DNA of 34,878 nucleotides, from the NCBI GenBank assembly GCA_000438295.1, contig FR901049.1, forward strand, positions 1-34,878. Direction: 5' to 3'. Shown here in pieces: positions 6,984-15,083 of this stretch (the first letter of the stretch is position 1; every line of letters starts with the position of its first letter). The stretch comes from Clostridium sp. CAG:451. Lineage in GTDB: Bacteria; Bacillota_I; Bacilli_A; RF39; UBA660. Made by a program: the position numbers and the translations under genes. The notes below the pieces were generated by a model. That model worked only from the letters and a program-made list of their open reading frames with translations, was not told the DNA's origin and did not search any database.

Positions 6984-7664
6984 TTATTCTGACTCTTCAA
7001 TATCTATTTTATCTTCATCGGTATTCTTCTCTGTATATCCTTCATAAGTACCATACTTTTCTTCATAGTCAAGATAACTTTCTTTAGTCTTTTCATTACC
7101 TTTAGGTTTCATTACATTGTAAGTTTCTTCTTTATAATTAAGAACTTTAGTACCAATTAAAGTATCTAAAACTACTCTGTTATACGTTATAGAATTTAAA
7201 ATAGAACTCATATATGGTAATACTTCTCTTATCTCTTTTTCTTTAACTATCGCTTCTATCTTTCCATAATTATACATAAATTCAATAAAATATGAATCAT
7301 CTTTATCAAGCTTAGTTATCTCCAAGTAACCACTCTTACCATTATAATTTAATTTTTTAGAATAGTATGCATCCTTATTAACTTTATAATCCAACTTCTC
7401 TTTATTATAATAACGAATTACATCACTATAGAAATAATAACTTCTATTTTTCTCATCAAGTAAAACAGCATTATAATCTTTCTTAGATGTAAACCTTATC
7501 CCTTTTGGAATATAGTATTTATACCCATCATAAACAACATTATAATGTTTATTATTTTCCTTAAGTAATATTGGTAATAAAGAATCTATACTTTTATTAG
7601 AGAGATTACTACAACCAGTTACTACAAAACAAAGAAGTGAAAGAAATAGTATTTTCTTTTTCAT
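6984..7664 (-). CDS. Predicted lipoprotein of unknown function
   Basis: 226 residues. The N-terminus is a lipoprotein signal: KKK, a hydrophobic core, then VTGC with Cys18 as the lipidation site. The mature protein is polar, rich in Tyr and Lys, with an acidic tail ending DKIDIEESE. Its repeated short beta-like stretches do not match a domain I know. It should be anchored on the outer face of the cytoplasmic membrane. AGGTG precedes the ATG. A TATAAT with an upstream TG (7685-7693) provides a promoter, making this the first gene of the group running down to the YtxH-like gene. The next start codon lies 13 bases past its stop. Confidence 0.75.
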   Translation of the reverse strand: MKKKILFLSLLCFVVTGCSNLSNKSIDSLLPILLKENNKHYNVVYDGYKYYIPKGIRFTSKKDYNAVLLDEKNRSYYFYSDVIRYYNKEKLDYKVNKDAYYSKKLNYNGKSGYLEITKLDKDDSYFIEFMYNYGKIEAIVKEKEIREVLPYMSSILNSITYNRVVLDTLIGTKVLNYKEETYNVMKPKGNEKTKESYLDYEEKYGTYEGYTEKNTDEDKIDIEESE

Positions 7665-7684
7665 ATTTCACCTACTCTTATCCT

Positions 7685-7693
7685 ATTATAACA
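7685..7693 (-). promoter_or_regulatory. Extended -10 promoter for the lipoprotein operon
   Basis: The minus strand reads TGTTATAAT: a perfect -10 with a TGn extension. No good -35 is visible at 17 bases. It lies about 20 bases upstream of the lipoprotein start. Confidence 0.55.
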
Positions 7694-7713
7694 AATAATA
7701 TTGACTTTTTAAA

Positions 7714-8328
7714 TCACTTTTCTGCAAAAAAATGATAAATATTTGCACCTTTTCCCCTGAATTTACTCTCATATTCGGTCATTATTAAATCAGGTGACTG
7801 ATAATTAAATGATACATCGTTTAATAAGTAACCCATATCACCAAGTGATTCTACTGAATACAAGAAGAAATCTCTATTATCAGTTCTTACTTCTATCCTT
7901 TCTTTATCTTTAAAAATATTTTTATATTTTTCTAGGAATAGCTTACTAGTTAATCTTCTATTTTCATGTCGATTTTTAGGCCAAGGATCAGAAAAGTTTA
8001 AATATATTTTATCTATTTCATGGTCAAATAAATCATCAATTAAGTTAGCATCATATTTAATTAAAATTAGATTATCTAACTTTTCCATCTTTAAGATAGC
8101 TTTAGCCATAATACTATCAAATCTTTCTATTCCAATAAAGTTTATATCTTTATACTTTTTAGCATTTTGATAAATAAATTGTCCTTTACCCATACCTATT
8201 TCTAAATAGATAGGATTATCATTATTAAATAATTCTTTAAATTTACCTTTATATTCTTTAGGATTATTCAAAAGAAAGGAACAATTATCAAGTATTTCTT
8301 CTTTATTTTTTACATTTCTTATACGCAT
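7714..8328 (-). CDS. trmB: tRNA (guanine-N7-)-methyltransferase
   Basis: Methylates N7 of G46 in the variable loop of tRNAs using S-adenosylmethionine. The 204-residue length is normal. Motif I is EIGMGKGQF, the acidic end of the next strand is GIERF, and FSDPWPKNRHENRRL is the diagnostic TrmB signature. The end, with TEYESKFRGKG, also fits the family. It diverges from the plus-strand gene at 8405 across about 75 bases. It stops with TGA and has a weak ribosome site. No terminator is visible before the next promoter. Confidence 0.95.
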   Translation of the reverse strand: MRIRNVKNKEEILDNCSFLLNNPKEYKGKFKELFNNDNPIYLEIGMGKGQFIYQNAKKYKDINFIGIERFDSIMAKAILKMEKLDNLILIKYDANLIDDLFDHEIDKIYLNFSDPWPKNRHENRRLTSKLFLEKYKNIFKDKERIEVRTDNRDFFLYSVESLGDMGYLLNDVSFNYQSPDLIMTEYESKFRGKGANIYHFFAEK

Positions 8329-8404
8329 GTTATCACTTCCCAGTTAATAGTTTAACACATGTATAATAAGTTTGCATATAATAAAGCGAAAGGAATGGAT
8401 AAAT

Positions 8405-8644
8405 ATGATGAATCAAATGCCACCTTATAATATGTTCCCACCTGCTTTTGATCCTAATCAAGGTCAAGGGATGGGAAGTAATTGTCAGGAAAAAATACAA
8501 ATGTTAGAAAATCAAATAAATAGAATGGAAAGACAACTTAGAAGACTAGATAATAGAGTTAATAATATAGAGAATAGTTTAATAACTCCATATTCTAGTC
8601 AAAACACCGGATATGGTAGTGCAAATAATAAATATATGATGTAA
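8405..8644 (+). CDS. Small coiled-coil protein of unknown function
   Basis: 79 residues from the ATG at 8405, preceded by AAAGGA at 10-base spacing; a TTG upstream in frame lacks a ribosome site. Residues 1-24 are rich in Met, Pro, Asn and Gln (MPPYNMFPPAF). Residues about 28-58 form a clear heptad coiled coil (IQMLENQINRMERQLRRLDNR). The tail is polar, rich in Tyr, Ser and Asn. There is one Cys and no signal or membrane helix. Similar Pro-rich plus coiled-coil small proteins are scattered in Bacillota without assigned roles. Its own terminator follows at once, so it is probably a single-gene unit, with some read-through to the next gene. Confidence 0.65.
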   Translation: MMNQMPPYNMFPPAFDPNQGQGMGSNCQEKIQMLENQINRMERQLRRLDNRVNNIENSLITPYSSQNTGYGSANNKYMM

Positions 8645-8650
8645 AATAGT

Positions 8651-8675
8651 GTAGACAGTGTTGTCTACCTTTTTG
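8651..8675 (+). terminator. Intrinsic terminator after the small coiled-coil gene
   Basis: GTAGACA (8651-8657), loop GTGT, TGTCTAC (8662-8668), then CTTTTT. A perfect 7-bp stem placed 7 bases after the stop codon. Confidence 0.85.
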
Positions 8676-8694
8676 TTAAGAAAGAAGTGATTAG

Positions 8695-9423
8695 ATGCTT
8701 ATAGTAGGAAGTTATAATCTTCAAAATAAATTTAAATTAAAGAAGTATAATGGTAGATTCAATAACCAAGATAATGTTCTTTTATTAAAGAAGTTTCTAG
8801 ATGATTATAATATTGATATATTAGGAACCCAAGAATTTGTCTATTGGTATTTAGAACGAGCTAGAAAAGTAATTAATGATAAATATTCTATAAATGGTAA
8901 GTATAGATATCCATTATTAGTTTTAAAAAAGTATGATGAAGCTAACAGTATAATCTGTAAAGAGACTGTAACAGAATGTAAAACTTGTCATTTACCTTTC
9001 TTGCCTAATGTTATACCAAGAATTCTAACCAAGGCTTATATTGACACTAAAGAGTTTGGATTAATTACTTTTTATAATACTCATTTATCAGTTAAGAATG
9101 ATAAGGTTAAGAAAAAACAATTAGATTCTATTCTAGATAATATAAAGAAAGAAACTAATCCCGTAATTTTAACTGGTGACTTTAATATGACAATTAATAA
9201 TCCACTTTTTAAGGAATTTATTAATGAGTTAGAGAAAATAGGTATTAAAAGAGTAAATGTCTTAGAAAAGACTTATAAAACACATAGTAAAAATAATGCC
9301 ATAGACCATATTTTTGTAAGTAAGAAAATGAATATTTTAAAGTATAAAGTTATAAAGGATGATAAGTATAAAGACTTTAGTGACCACTATCCAATTATTG
9401 TCTTTTTAAATAGAGTAAAATAA
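8695..9423 (+). CDS. Endonuclease/exonuclease/phosphatase family hydrolase
   Basis: 242 residues. The EEP fold motifs appear in order: SYNLQN near the N-terminus, GTQE with the metal-binding Glu at about 47, YNTHLS with its His, LTGDFNMT with catalytic Asp and Asn, AIDHIF, and FSDHYPI with the catalytic His near the end. These residues bind a divalent metal and cleave phosphodiester or phosphomonoester bonds. The family covers exonuclease III, sphingomyelinases, inositol phosphatases and others, so the substrate cannot be read from sequence. It has no signal peptide, so it is probably cytoplasmic. No promoter was found after the upstream terminator, which suggests read-through. The FemAB promoter begins after its stop. 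Confidence 0.85.
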   Translation: MLIVGSYNLQNKFKLKKYNGRFNNQDNVLLLKKFLDDYNIDILGTQEFVYWYLERARKVINDKYSINGKYRYPLLVLKKYDEANSIICKETVTECKTCHLPFLPNVIPRILTKAYIDTKEFGLITFYNTHLSVKNDKVKKKQLDSILDNIKKETNPVILTGDFNMTINNPLFKEFINELEKIGIKRVNVLEKTYKTHSKNNAIDHIFVSKKMNILKYKVIKDDKYKDFSDHYPIIVFLNRVK

Positions 9424-9444
9424 CTATATCTGGATATACTAAAA

Positions 9445-9473
9445 TTGACTTTTAGCAAGGAAAATACTATACT
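9445..9473 (+). promoter_or_regulatory. Sigma-A-type promoter for the FemAB pair
   Basis: TTGACT (9445-9450) and TATACT (9468-9473) are separated by exactly 17 bases, and the downstream ATG is at 9499. This also argues against starting the ORF at the TTG that is part of the -35 box. Confidence 0.8.
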
Positions 9474-9498
9474 TTTAAGTAGAAATGAGGAAATAATT

Positions 9499-10806
9499 AT
9501 GAAGTTAAAAGAATTAAATATAGATAAATTTGATGAGTTTGTGAGAAATAATAAATATAAGAGTCATTTTTTACAATCAGCAGCTTGGGGAGAATTATCA
9601 AAAGAAAAAAGAAACCTTACACCATATTATTTAGGATTAGTTGATGAAAAAGGTAATATTTTGGCCGCTACCCTCCTTTTACAGAAACATCTTCCTCTTA
9701 ATTTATGTTATTTTTATGCCCCTCGTGGTTATGTTATTGATTTTAATGACTTTGAATTACTTAAAAGTTTTACTAAAGAATTAGTTTCGTTTGCTAAAAA
9801 GAGAAAAGCTATTTATATTAAGTTAGATCCTGATATAGTATGGCAAAGAACTAAATATGATGGTGAAGTTATTTTAGAAGAAGCGAAAGAGAAAAAGATA
9901 ATGAATAGTTTACTAAAACTTGGATATCACCATTTAGGCTTCACTAAAAATTTTGAAACTAGACAACCTCGTTATACTTTTAGAATAGATTTAAAGCAAG
10001 ATTTAGAAGAAATTGAAAAACACTTTTCTAAGACTACGATGCAAAGAATTAATAAATCTTTAAAATTAGCTACAGAAGTAGAGATTGGTAGTGAAAAAGA
10101 TTTAGGTGAATTTTATCAATTAATGATGTTAACAGAAGATAGAAAAGACTTTGTCTCATACCCTTTTGAATATTATGAAACTCTTTATCGTTTATTTAAG
10201 AAAACTGATGATGTATTTTTATTCTTAGGTAAAGTTAATCTTGAAAAGATTATAAGTATTTTAGAGAATGACTTAGCTGATGTTGAAAAAGAATATGATA
10301 AAGAAAAAGAAAAAACATCTAAGAGTGCTAAGAATAAGCAGAAAGAATTATTAAGAAGAAAAGATAAATTAACGGAAGACTTAGAAAAGTATAAAAAGAT
10401 AGAAAAAGAGTATGGTAAAGTAATGACATTATCTGCTCACATGATTGTAACTTATGGTAATAAAGCATGGGTATTATATGCTGGTAACCATAATTTATTA
10501 ACAGAGACTTATACTAATTACCATACTTATTATGAACACTTAAAGTTCTGTAAAGAAAGAGGAATTGAAATATATGATCAATTTGGAACGATAGGTGATT
10601 TATCTAAAGATAATCCAAGACTTGGTCTACATGAGTTTAAGAAAAAGTTTGGTGGAGACTATATTGAATTTATGGGAGAGTTTGATTATGTCTTAAAGCC
10701 TCTTTACTACTTTGCTTTTACTAAACTTGTACCAATCTATCGAAATTATATTAAGAAAAGAAAGAAGAAGGAGTTAAAAGATGAAGTTAGAAACATTAAC
10801 AATTAA
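9499..10806 (+). CDS. FemAB-family lipid II aminoacyl transferase (first of pair)
   Basis: 435 residues from the ATG at 9499, with GAGGA 7 bases upstream. FemABX enzymes add amino acids from aminoacyl-tRNA to the peptidoglycan stem peptide, building interpeptide bridges. Matching features are HFLQSAAWGEL near residue 23, YFYAPRGYVIDF (about 75), the TTMQRINKSLKLA segment, a helical arm of about 60 charged residues (243-307) inserted in the second acetyltransferase-like domain, as in FemA/FemX, and the C-terminal GTIGDLSKDNPRLGLHEFKKKFGG block. It acts at the inner face of the membrane. The paralogue that follows overlaps it by 26 bases. Which residue each adds cannot be told. The strain may make a two-step bridge. 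Confidence 0.9.
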   Translation: MKLKELNIDKFDEFVRNNKYKSHFLQSAAWGELSKEKRNLTPYYLGLVDEKGNILAATLLLQKHLPLNLCYFYAPRGYVIDFNDFELLKSFTKELVSFAKKRKAIYIKLDPDIVWQRTKYDGEVILEEAKEKKIMNSLLKLGYHHLGFTKNFETRQPRYTFRIDLKQDLEEIEKHFSKTTMQRINKSLKLATEVEIGSEKDLGEFYQLMMLTEDRKDFVSYPFEYYETLYRLFKKTDDVFLFLGKVNLEKIISILENDLADVEKEYDKEKEKTSKSAKNKQKELLRRKDKLTEDLEKYKKIEKEYGKVMTLSAHMIVTYGNKAWVLYAGNHNLLTETYTNYHTYYEHLKFCKERGIEIYDQFGTIGDLSKDNPRLGLHEFKKKFGGDYIEFMGEFDYVLKPLYYFAFTKLVPIYRNYIKKRKKKELKDEVRNINN

Positions 10807-12076
10807 AGAATTTACTAATTGGGCTATAAAAAATGATGAGATAACCTTTCATCAAACTAAAGAATGGGCTGACTTAAAGAAAAGAAATGGTTGGAAGGCT
10901 TATTATGTAGGGTTAAAAGATAAAAAAGAGATTAAAGCAGCTAGTTTAATTTTAGCTAAAGAAATACCGGTCATAAAAAAGAAAATGTTTTATGCTCCTC
11001 GAGGTTTTTTAATTGATTATCATGATTTAGAACTACTTACTACCTTTACTAGGGAAATAAAGAAATGGGCTAAAGAGAAAAAAGGAATATTCATTAAAAT
11101 AGATCCTTATGTTATGTATAAAGAACATGATTTAAATGGGGACTTAGTTAAAGATGGTATTGATAATAGTGATACGGTTGATAATTTAAAGTCTCTTGGC
11201 TATCATCATTTTGGTTTTAATCTAATGCAAGATACCCTACAGCCTAGATGGATGCATACTATAACTGTTAAGAATCGTTCTTTAGATGATGTTATGAAAG
11301 ATATGGAGTCTAAGACTAGACAGATTTTAAGAAAAAATGAAAGACTTGGCGTTAAGTCAAGAGAAATAACTAGAGATGAGATTAAAATATTTAAAGATAT
11401 TATGCAACATACTGGGGAAAGAAGGGATTTCATTGATAGACCACTTTCTTATTATGAAAATATGTGGGATACTCTTCATGATAGTGGTATTTTAAAGATT
11501 TTAGTAGCAGAAGTTGATTTCGATGAAGAAATTAAAAATACTAAAGATGAGATTAAGAAGTTAGAAACTGCTATTAAAGAACGTGAAGAAAAGTTTAATA
11601 ATAAAGATATTCCAATGAATGAAAAGAAATATAATGCTAATCAAAAGAAGGACAAAGAAGAAATTGAAAGGCTTAAGAAAAATATAGAAAAGTCTAAATC
11701 AATGAAAAAAGAATATGGTGCTAAACCTATCCTTGGAGGTATTCTCTTCTTAATCTATGGAAATGAAGTTTTATCTTTATTTGGTGGTAGTAAAAAAGAA
11801 TTAATGTCTTTCCAATCTGCTTATACTCTTCATTTTGAAGGTATTAAATATGCTGTAGAGCATGGTTATGATACTTATAATTTCTATGGTATTACTGGTG
11901 ATTTTAGTAAAGATAATCCTCTTCTTGGACTATATCTATTTAAGAAAAGCTTTGGTGGACAAGTTGTAGAGTTAATTGGTGAATTTGATCTTATCATTAG
12001 TAAGTTTTGGTATCATACTTATAATATTAGTTTTAATCTATATCATAAATTAAAGAAGTTAAAAAATCATAAGTAA
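10781..12076 (+). CDS. FemAB-family lipid II aminoacyl transferase (second of pair)
   Basis: 431 residues, the same architecture as its upstream neighbour: TFHQTKEWADL near residue 22, MFYAPRGFLIDY (about 70), TRQILRKNERLGV, a charged helical arm at about 247-311, then YNFYGITGDFSKDNPLLGLYLFKKSFGG. The start overlaps the end of the first gene by 26 bases with AAGGAG at 7-base spacing, so the two are transcribed and translated together. The pair has diverged well, with shared motifs but differing cores, suggesting successive additions to the bridge rather than redundancy. A terminator follows directly. Confidence 0.9.
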   Translation: MKLETLTIKEFTNWAIKNDEITFHQTKEWADLKKRNGWKAYYVGLKDKKEIKAASLILAKEIPVIKKKMFYAPRGFLIDYHDLELLTTFTREIKKWAKEKKGIFIKIDPYVMYKEHDLNGDLVKDGIDNSDTVDNLKSLGYHHFGFNLMQDTLQPRWMHTITVKNRSLDDVMKDMESKTRQILRKNERLGVKSREITRDEIKIFKDIMQHTGERRDFIDRPLSYYENMWDTLHDSGILKILVAEVDFDEEIKNTKDEIKKLETAIKEREEKFNNKDIPMNEKKYNANQKKDKEEIERLKKNIEKSKSMKKEYGAKPILGGILFLIYGNEVLSLFGGSKKELMSFQSAYTLHFEGIKYAVEHGYDTYNFYGITGDFSKDNPLLGLYLFKKSFGGQVVELIGEFDLIISKFWYHTYNISFNLYHKLKKLKNHK

Positions 12077-12104
12077 AAATCCCTGTACAAAACAGAGATT
12101 TTTT
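12075..12104. terminator. Bidirectional intrinsic terminator
   Basis: AAATC-C-CTG, a 7-base loop, then CAG-A-GATTT forms a stem with one mismatch. T-runs follow on the plus strand (TTTTTT) and on the minus strand (TTTTTA). It separates the plus-strand FemAB pair from the convergent minus-strand gene. Confidence 0.75.
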
Positions 12105-13274
12105 CTATTTAGGTTTTCTAAGTGTCATAACTTTTTGATAAGCCTGATCATAAATATCTAATTGACTTTTATATGCTGTATTTTCTTCAAGTAATTGATT
12201 AAGTTGTAGTTCCATCAGTTGATTTTTCTGTTTTTCTTCGGCTAATTCTAACTCTAATTGATTTGCTCTAACATTAAGTTCATTATTTCTAGCTTCCATT
12301 ACAGAATAGCATTGTTTTCCAGAATCACTAATTAAGCCAGTACATAAACTGTCATTACAAACATCTATTAATGTCGAAATAATCTCAGGAATATCAGAAT
12401 CTCCACAAATTTAACCTATGGTATTACTATCAAGTGGAGTTCCACTCTTAATACAATCAGATAACAGTCTTAAAACATTTAAATTAAGTATTTTATCTTC
12501 TCTAACGTTTTTGAACTTATTAATAGTAAATGCATAATCACTAGCAACAGCAGGAGTGGCTGAATACTTTTGAGATATATTTATTACGCTATTAAGTACA
12601 CGTTCTTTTTCAGCAAGAGGGAAAAAAACATTTACTTTGTAATCACGATATGGATTATTAATATTAAGTAAATGTGGATATGTAATTTCCTGTTTTTTAG
12701 CCACTCTATTCATAAATTTGCTAAATTTTTCCTCCTCATCATACAATCTAGATGTTGCAGGATTGTATACATTATCATTCTTTACCAATCCTAAAACTAG
12801 ATAATTAGAATCTTTTTTTCTAATAACATAATAATCACAAACATCAGGTACATTTATAGACTGATATGTTTTTTCATTATCATATTTTATAACACAATAT
12901 ATATCATCAATTCTAACAGAAAGATTATCTTTAAAGACTGAGAGTTTTTGATCAATAGAATCAGAAAACATATTTTCCATACTAATTGTTTTACTTACAA
13001 GTAATTTTTGAAATACATATGGTTCTTTTAATACATATTTTAATTTATCATAACTAACTGCATCTTTTCTAAACTTATTAGTCATATTTAAATAAGAAAG
13101 ATTAATTCCCAATAAATGAGCAATACTAGCTTCTGGAAATCTAATATTTAATATATCACCATTACCTAGATACATATCAATCCTATTATTCTTTATATCT
13201 AATCTTTCAAACCAATTTACACATTCATTTATTTTATCAATGATTTCATTGTATTTAACAATATTAACACTCAT
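12105..13274 (-). pseudogene. Nonsense-interrupted gene, possible PBECR4-type nuclease plus coiled coil
   Basis: The reading frame is open from the ATG at 13274 (MSVNIVKYNE) for 287 codons, meets TAA at 12413-12411, then runs on in the same frame for 101 more codons to TAG at 12105. The second part begins ICGDSDIPEIISTLIDVCND and ends in a strong coiled coil. A separate start for it (ATG 12299) has no ribosome site and would leave about 37 open codons untranslated. A single nonsense mutation in a 389-residue protein is the simplest reading; read-through is an alternative. The first part carries FPEASIAHLLGI and, later, LGLVKNDNVYNPATSRL, which recall PBECR4 toxin-like nucleases of mobile elements; this is tentative. 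The gene stands alone with its own promoter, between a terminator and corA. Confidence 0.6.
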
Positions 13275-13280
13275 AATCTT

Positions 13281-13289
13281 CCCCCCCTT
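13281..13289 (-). promoter_or_regulatory. Ribosome binding site made of a G7 run
   Basis: The minus strand reads AAGGGGGGG 6 bases before the ATG at 13274. The Shine-Dalgarno core is a homopolymer of seven G, so slippage in the tract would change spacing or strength. Confidence 0.5.
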
Positions 13290-13302
13290 ACAAGCACTGC
13301 AT

Positions 13303-13331
13303 ATTATACTATAAAATTAATAATTTGTAAA
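13303..13331 (-). promoter_or_regulatory. Promoter of the interrupted gene
   Basis: TTTACA (13331-13326) and TATAAT (13308-13303) are separated by 17 bases on the minus strand. The predicted transcript would start about 20 bases before the ATG, just ahead of the G7 ribosome site. Confidence 0.75.
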
Positions 13332-13337
13332 TAAAAC

Positions 13338-14282
13338 CTAAAGCATATTTTTCTTTTTAAGAATAATAGCAACTATAATTGATAGTAAGAAAGATAATCC
13401 TAATAGTAAATAGAAAGAATAAGGATTATAAGAAAATTCTCCAAAACTTACATTCATTCCCATAAAAGATGCTACCATAGTAGGAATAGATACTACAATC
13501 GTAATACCTGCTAAAAATTTCATAATACCATTTAAATTATTTGAAATAACGGTAGCTACTGTATCTGTAGTACTACTTAGTATTCCTCTATATAAATCTG
13601 CCATATTACTAGCTTGACTATTTTCAATAATAGCATCATCTAGTAGGTCTTCATCTTCTAAGTACATTTCTATTACATTACCTTTTTTTATCTTATCAAG
13701 AACTACTCCATTACTTTGTAAAGCAGTAATTATATAAGTTAAACTATTTTCTAAAGCTAGCAAGTTTACTAGTTCTTCATTTTTAGTAGCTGTCAGAATT
13801 TTTCTTTCTGCTTCTTCTATTTCTTTATCAATATCTCGTAATATCTTTAAATATAAAACTGCTAAACGGTAAATTATTTGAATAACAAATCTACTCTTCT
13901 TATAAGTATAAAATTCTTTAACCTTACCACTAGAAAATTCTTCTAAAAAAGCATACTTTTGTAGTGAAACTGTTACAATATAATCATTTCTTACTATTAA
14001 GATAGCTAGAGGAAGCGTTTTAATCTCATGTAAACCATTACTACTATCTTTAACGGGTACATCTAAAAGAAGCATCTTAGTTCCTTCTTCCTCATCAATT
14101 CTAGGCTTTTCATCATCATCTAAAATACTTACTAAAAAATCTTTTTTAATACCAAGAGAAGATGATACTTTTTCTATCTCTTCTTCATTAGGATTTTCTA
14201 AATGCACCCAACAACCAATCTCAAAATCATTTAATCTTCTAAACTCATTAGTATTTAAATCTGTATTATAAATCTTTAGCAT
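13338..14282 (-). CDS. corA: CorA-family magnesium transporter
   Basis: 314 residues. A large cytoplasmic N-terminal domain is followed by two transmembrane helices at the C-terminus (about 252-275 and 287-308). The signature GMN lies at the end of the first helix (SFMGMNVSF). CorA pentamers carry Mg2+, and sometimes Co2+ or Ni2+, across the cytoplasmic membrane. The Lys-rich end (LKKKNML) fits the cytoplasmic tail. The residue before GMN is Met where Tyr is usual, a mild variation. It has its own strong promoter and an AGGTGG ribosome site. No clear terminator follows. Confidence 0.92.
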   Translation of the reverse strand: MLKIYNTDLNTNEFRRLNDFEIGCWVHLENPNEEEIEKVSSSLGIKKDFLVSILDDDEKPRIDEEEGTKMLLLDVPVKDSSNGLHEIKTLPLAILIVRNDYIVTVSLQKYAFLEEFSSGKVKEFYTYKKSRFVIQIIYRLAVLYLKILRDIDKEIEEAERKILTATKNEELVNLLALENSLTYIITALQSNGVVLDKIKKGNVIEMYLEDEDLLDDAIIENSQASNMADLYRGILSSTTDTVATVISNNLNGIMKFLAGITIVVSIPTMVASFMGMNVSFGEFSYNPYSFYLLLGLSFLLSIIVAIILKKKNML

Positions 14283-14305
14283 ATTTCCACCTCTTTTTCT
14301 ACTAC

Positions 14306-14334
14306 ATCATACGTTTTTAAATAATATTTGTCAA
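14306..14334 (-). promoter_or_regulatory. Strong sigma-A-type promoter of corA
   Basis: TTGACA (14334-14329) and TATGAT (14311-14306) are separated by 17 bases on the minus strand. The ATG of corA is 24 bases beyond the -10 box. Confidence 0.85.
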
Positions 14335-14345
14335 GCAAAAAGAAG

Positions 14346-15050
14346 TCACTCTAATACCTTAACTCCTCTTTCCATATTCTTCTCAAAAACTGTCATATTT
14401 TCCTTACTATCTAAAATAACCAGGGCTAGTGAATCTATATCATTATAATGGTTATTTCTTAATCTTGTTAATAACCATTCTTCATCTTTACCTATTTCTT
14501 TTAAATTATTAATCATTATTTTTCCATCAATAATAGCATTACAACATAATCCTTCATAAGCTGTTTTTAATTTTAAATCCTTACGTTTAACTGGTTGAGC
14601 ACTACTTTTAGGTAAAAAACTAACTTGACCATTAGCTTCCATAATAGCATATTCTATTTCACTTAAATTAAAATACCCTTGAATTCTAGCTTCTTGTAAA
14701 AAATCATTTAAATCAAGTTTACTCTTCTTCAAAGATTTATAGTTAAGTTTCCCATCTTCTATTATAACTGTTGGAGAGCCTATTAATAACCTTCTAGAAA
14801 TAATACTTTTATTAGTTAATAAAGTTATTAAATATGAGAAAATAGCATAGATAGAAATAGCAAATACTCCTTCATAAAAGTTTATATCATTATTTAAAGT
14901 CATCTCTGCTGCAATAGAACCTATACTTATTCCAATAATATAATCAAAAACATTTAACTGGCTAACTTGTTTTCTTCCCATTACTTTGGAAAGAATAAAT
15001 AATACAACAATTGATGTAATTCCTTTCCCTAGAATCAATAAATATCCCAT
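14346..15050 (-). CDS. DUF421/YetF-family membrane protein
   Basis: 234 residues from the ATG at 15050, chosen because GGTGA lies 4-8 bases upstream; a GTG three codons earlier overlaps that site. Three N-terminal hydrophobic helices (about 3-20, 33-50, 58-78) contain the family signature GRKQVSQLNVFDYIIGISIGSIAA. After them comes SPTVIIEDGKLNYKSLKKSKL, then DFLQEARIQGYFNLSEIEYAIMEANGQ, diagnostic of DUF421. The YetF family forms membrane proteins with a cytoplasmic C-terminal domain and has been linked to spore envelopes and membrane stress in other Bacillota; the reaction is unknown. It begins 33 bases after the fhs stop and is probably cotranscribed with it. Confidence 0.9.
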   Translation of the reverse strand: MGYLLILGKGITSIVVLFILSKVMGRKQVSQLNVFDYIIGISIGSIAAEMTLNNDINFYEGVFAISIYAIFSYLITLLTNKSIISRRLLIGSPTVIIEDGKLNYKSLKKSKLDLNDFLQEARIQGYFNLSEIEYAIMEANGQVSFLPKSSAQPVKRKDLKLKTAYEGLCCNAIIDGKIMINNLKEIGKDEEWLLTRLRNNHYNDIDSLALVILDSKENMTVFEKNMERGVKVLE

Positions 15051-15083
15051 AATAATCACCAGTATTAGTATGGTTAAAAATAT

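Noticed and set aside
8372..8404. TTG start giving an 11-residue longer form of the small coiled-coil protein
   Set aside because: The TTG lacks a ribosome site and the extension would include the real AAAGGA ribosome site.
9445..9498. TTG start giving an 18-residue longer FemAB protein
   Set aside because: These bases form a good promoter (-35, 17-base spacer, -10) and an ATG with GAGGA follows.
12105..12299. A stand-alone 64-residue coiled-coil gene
   Set aside because: It has no ribosome site and is the in-frame continuation of the gene interrupted at 12411.
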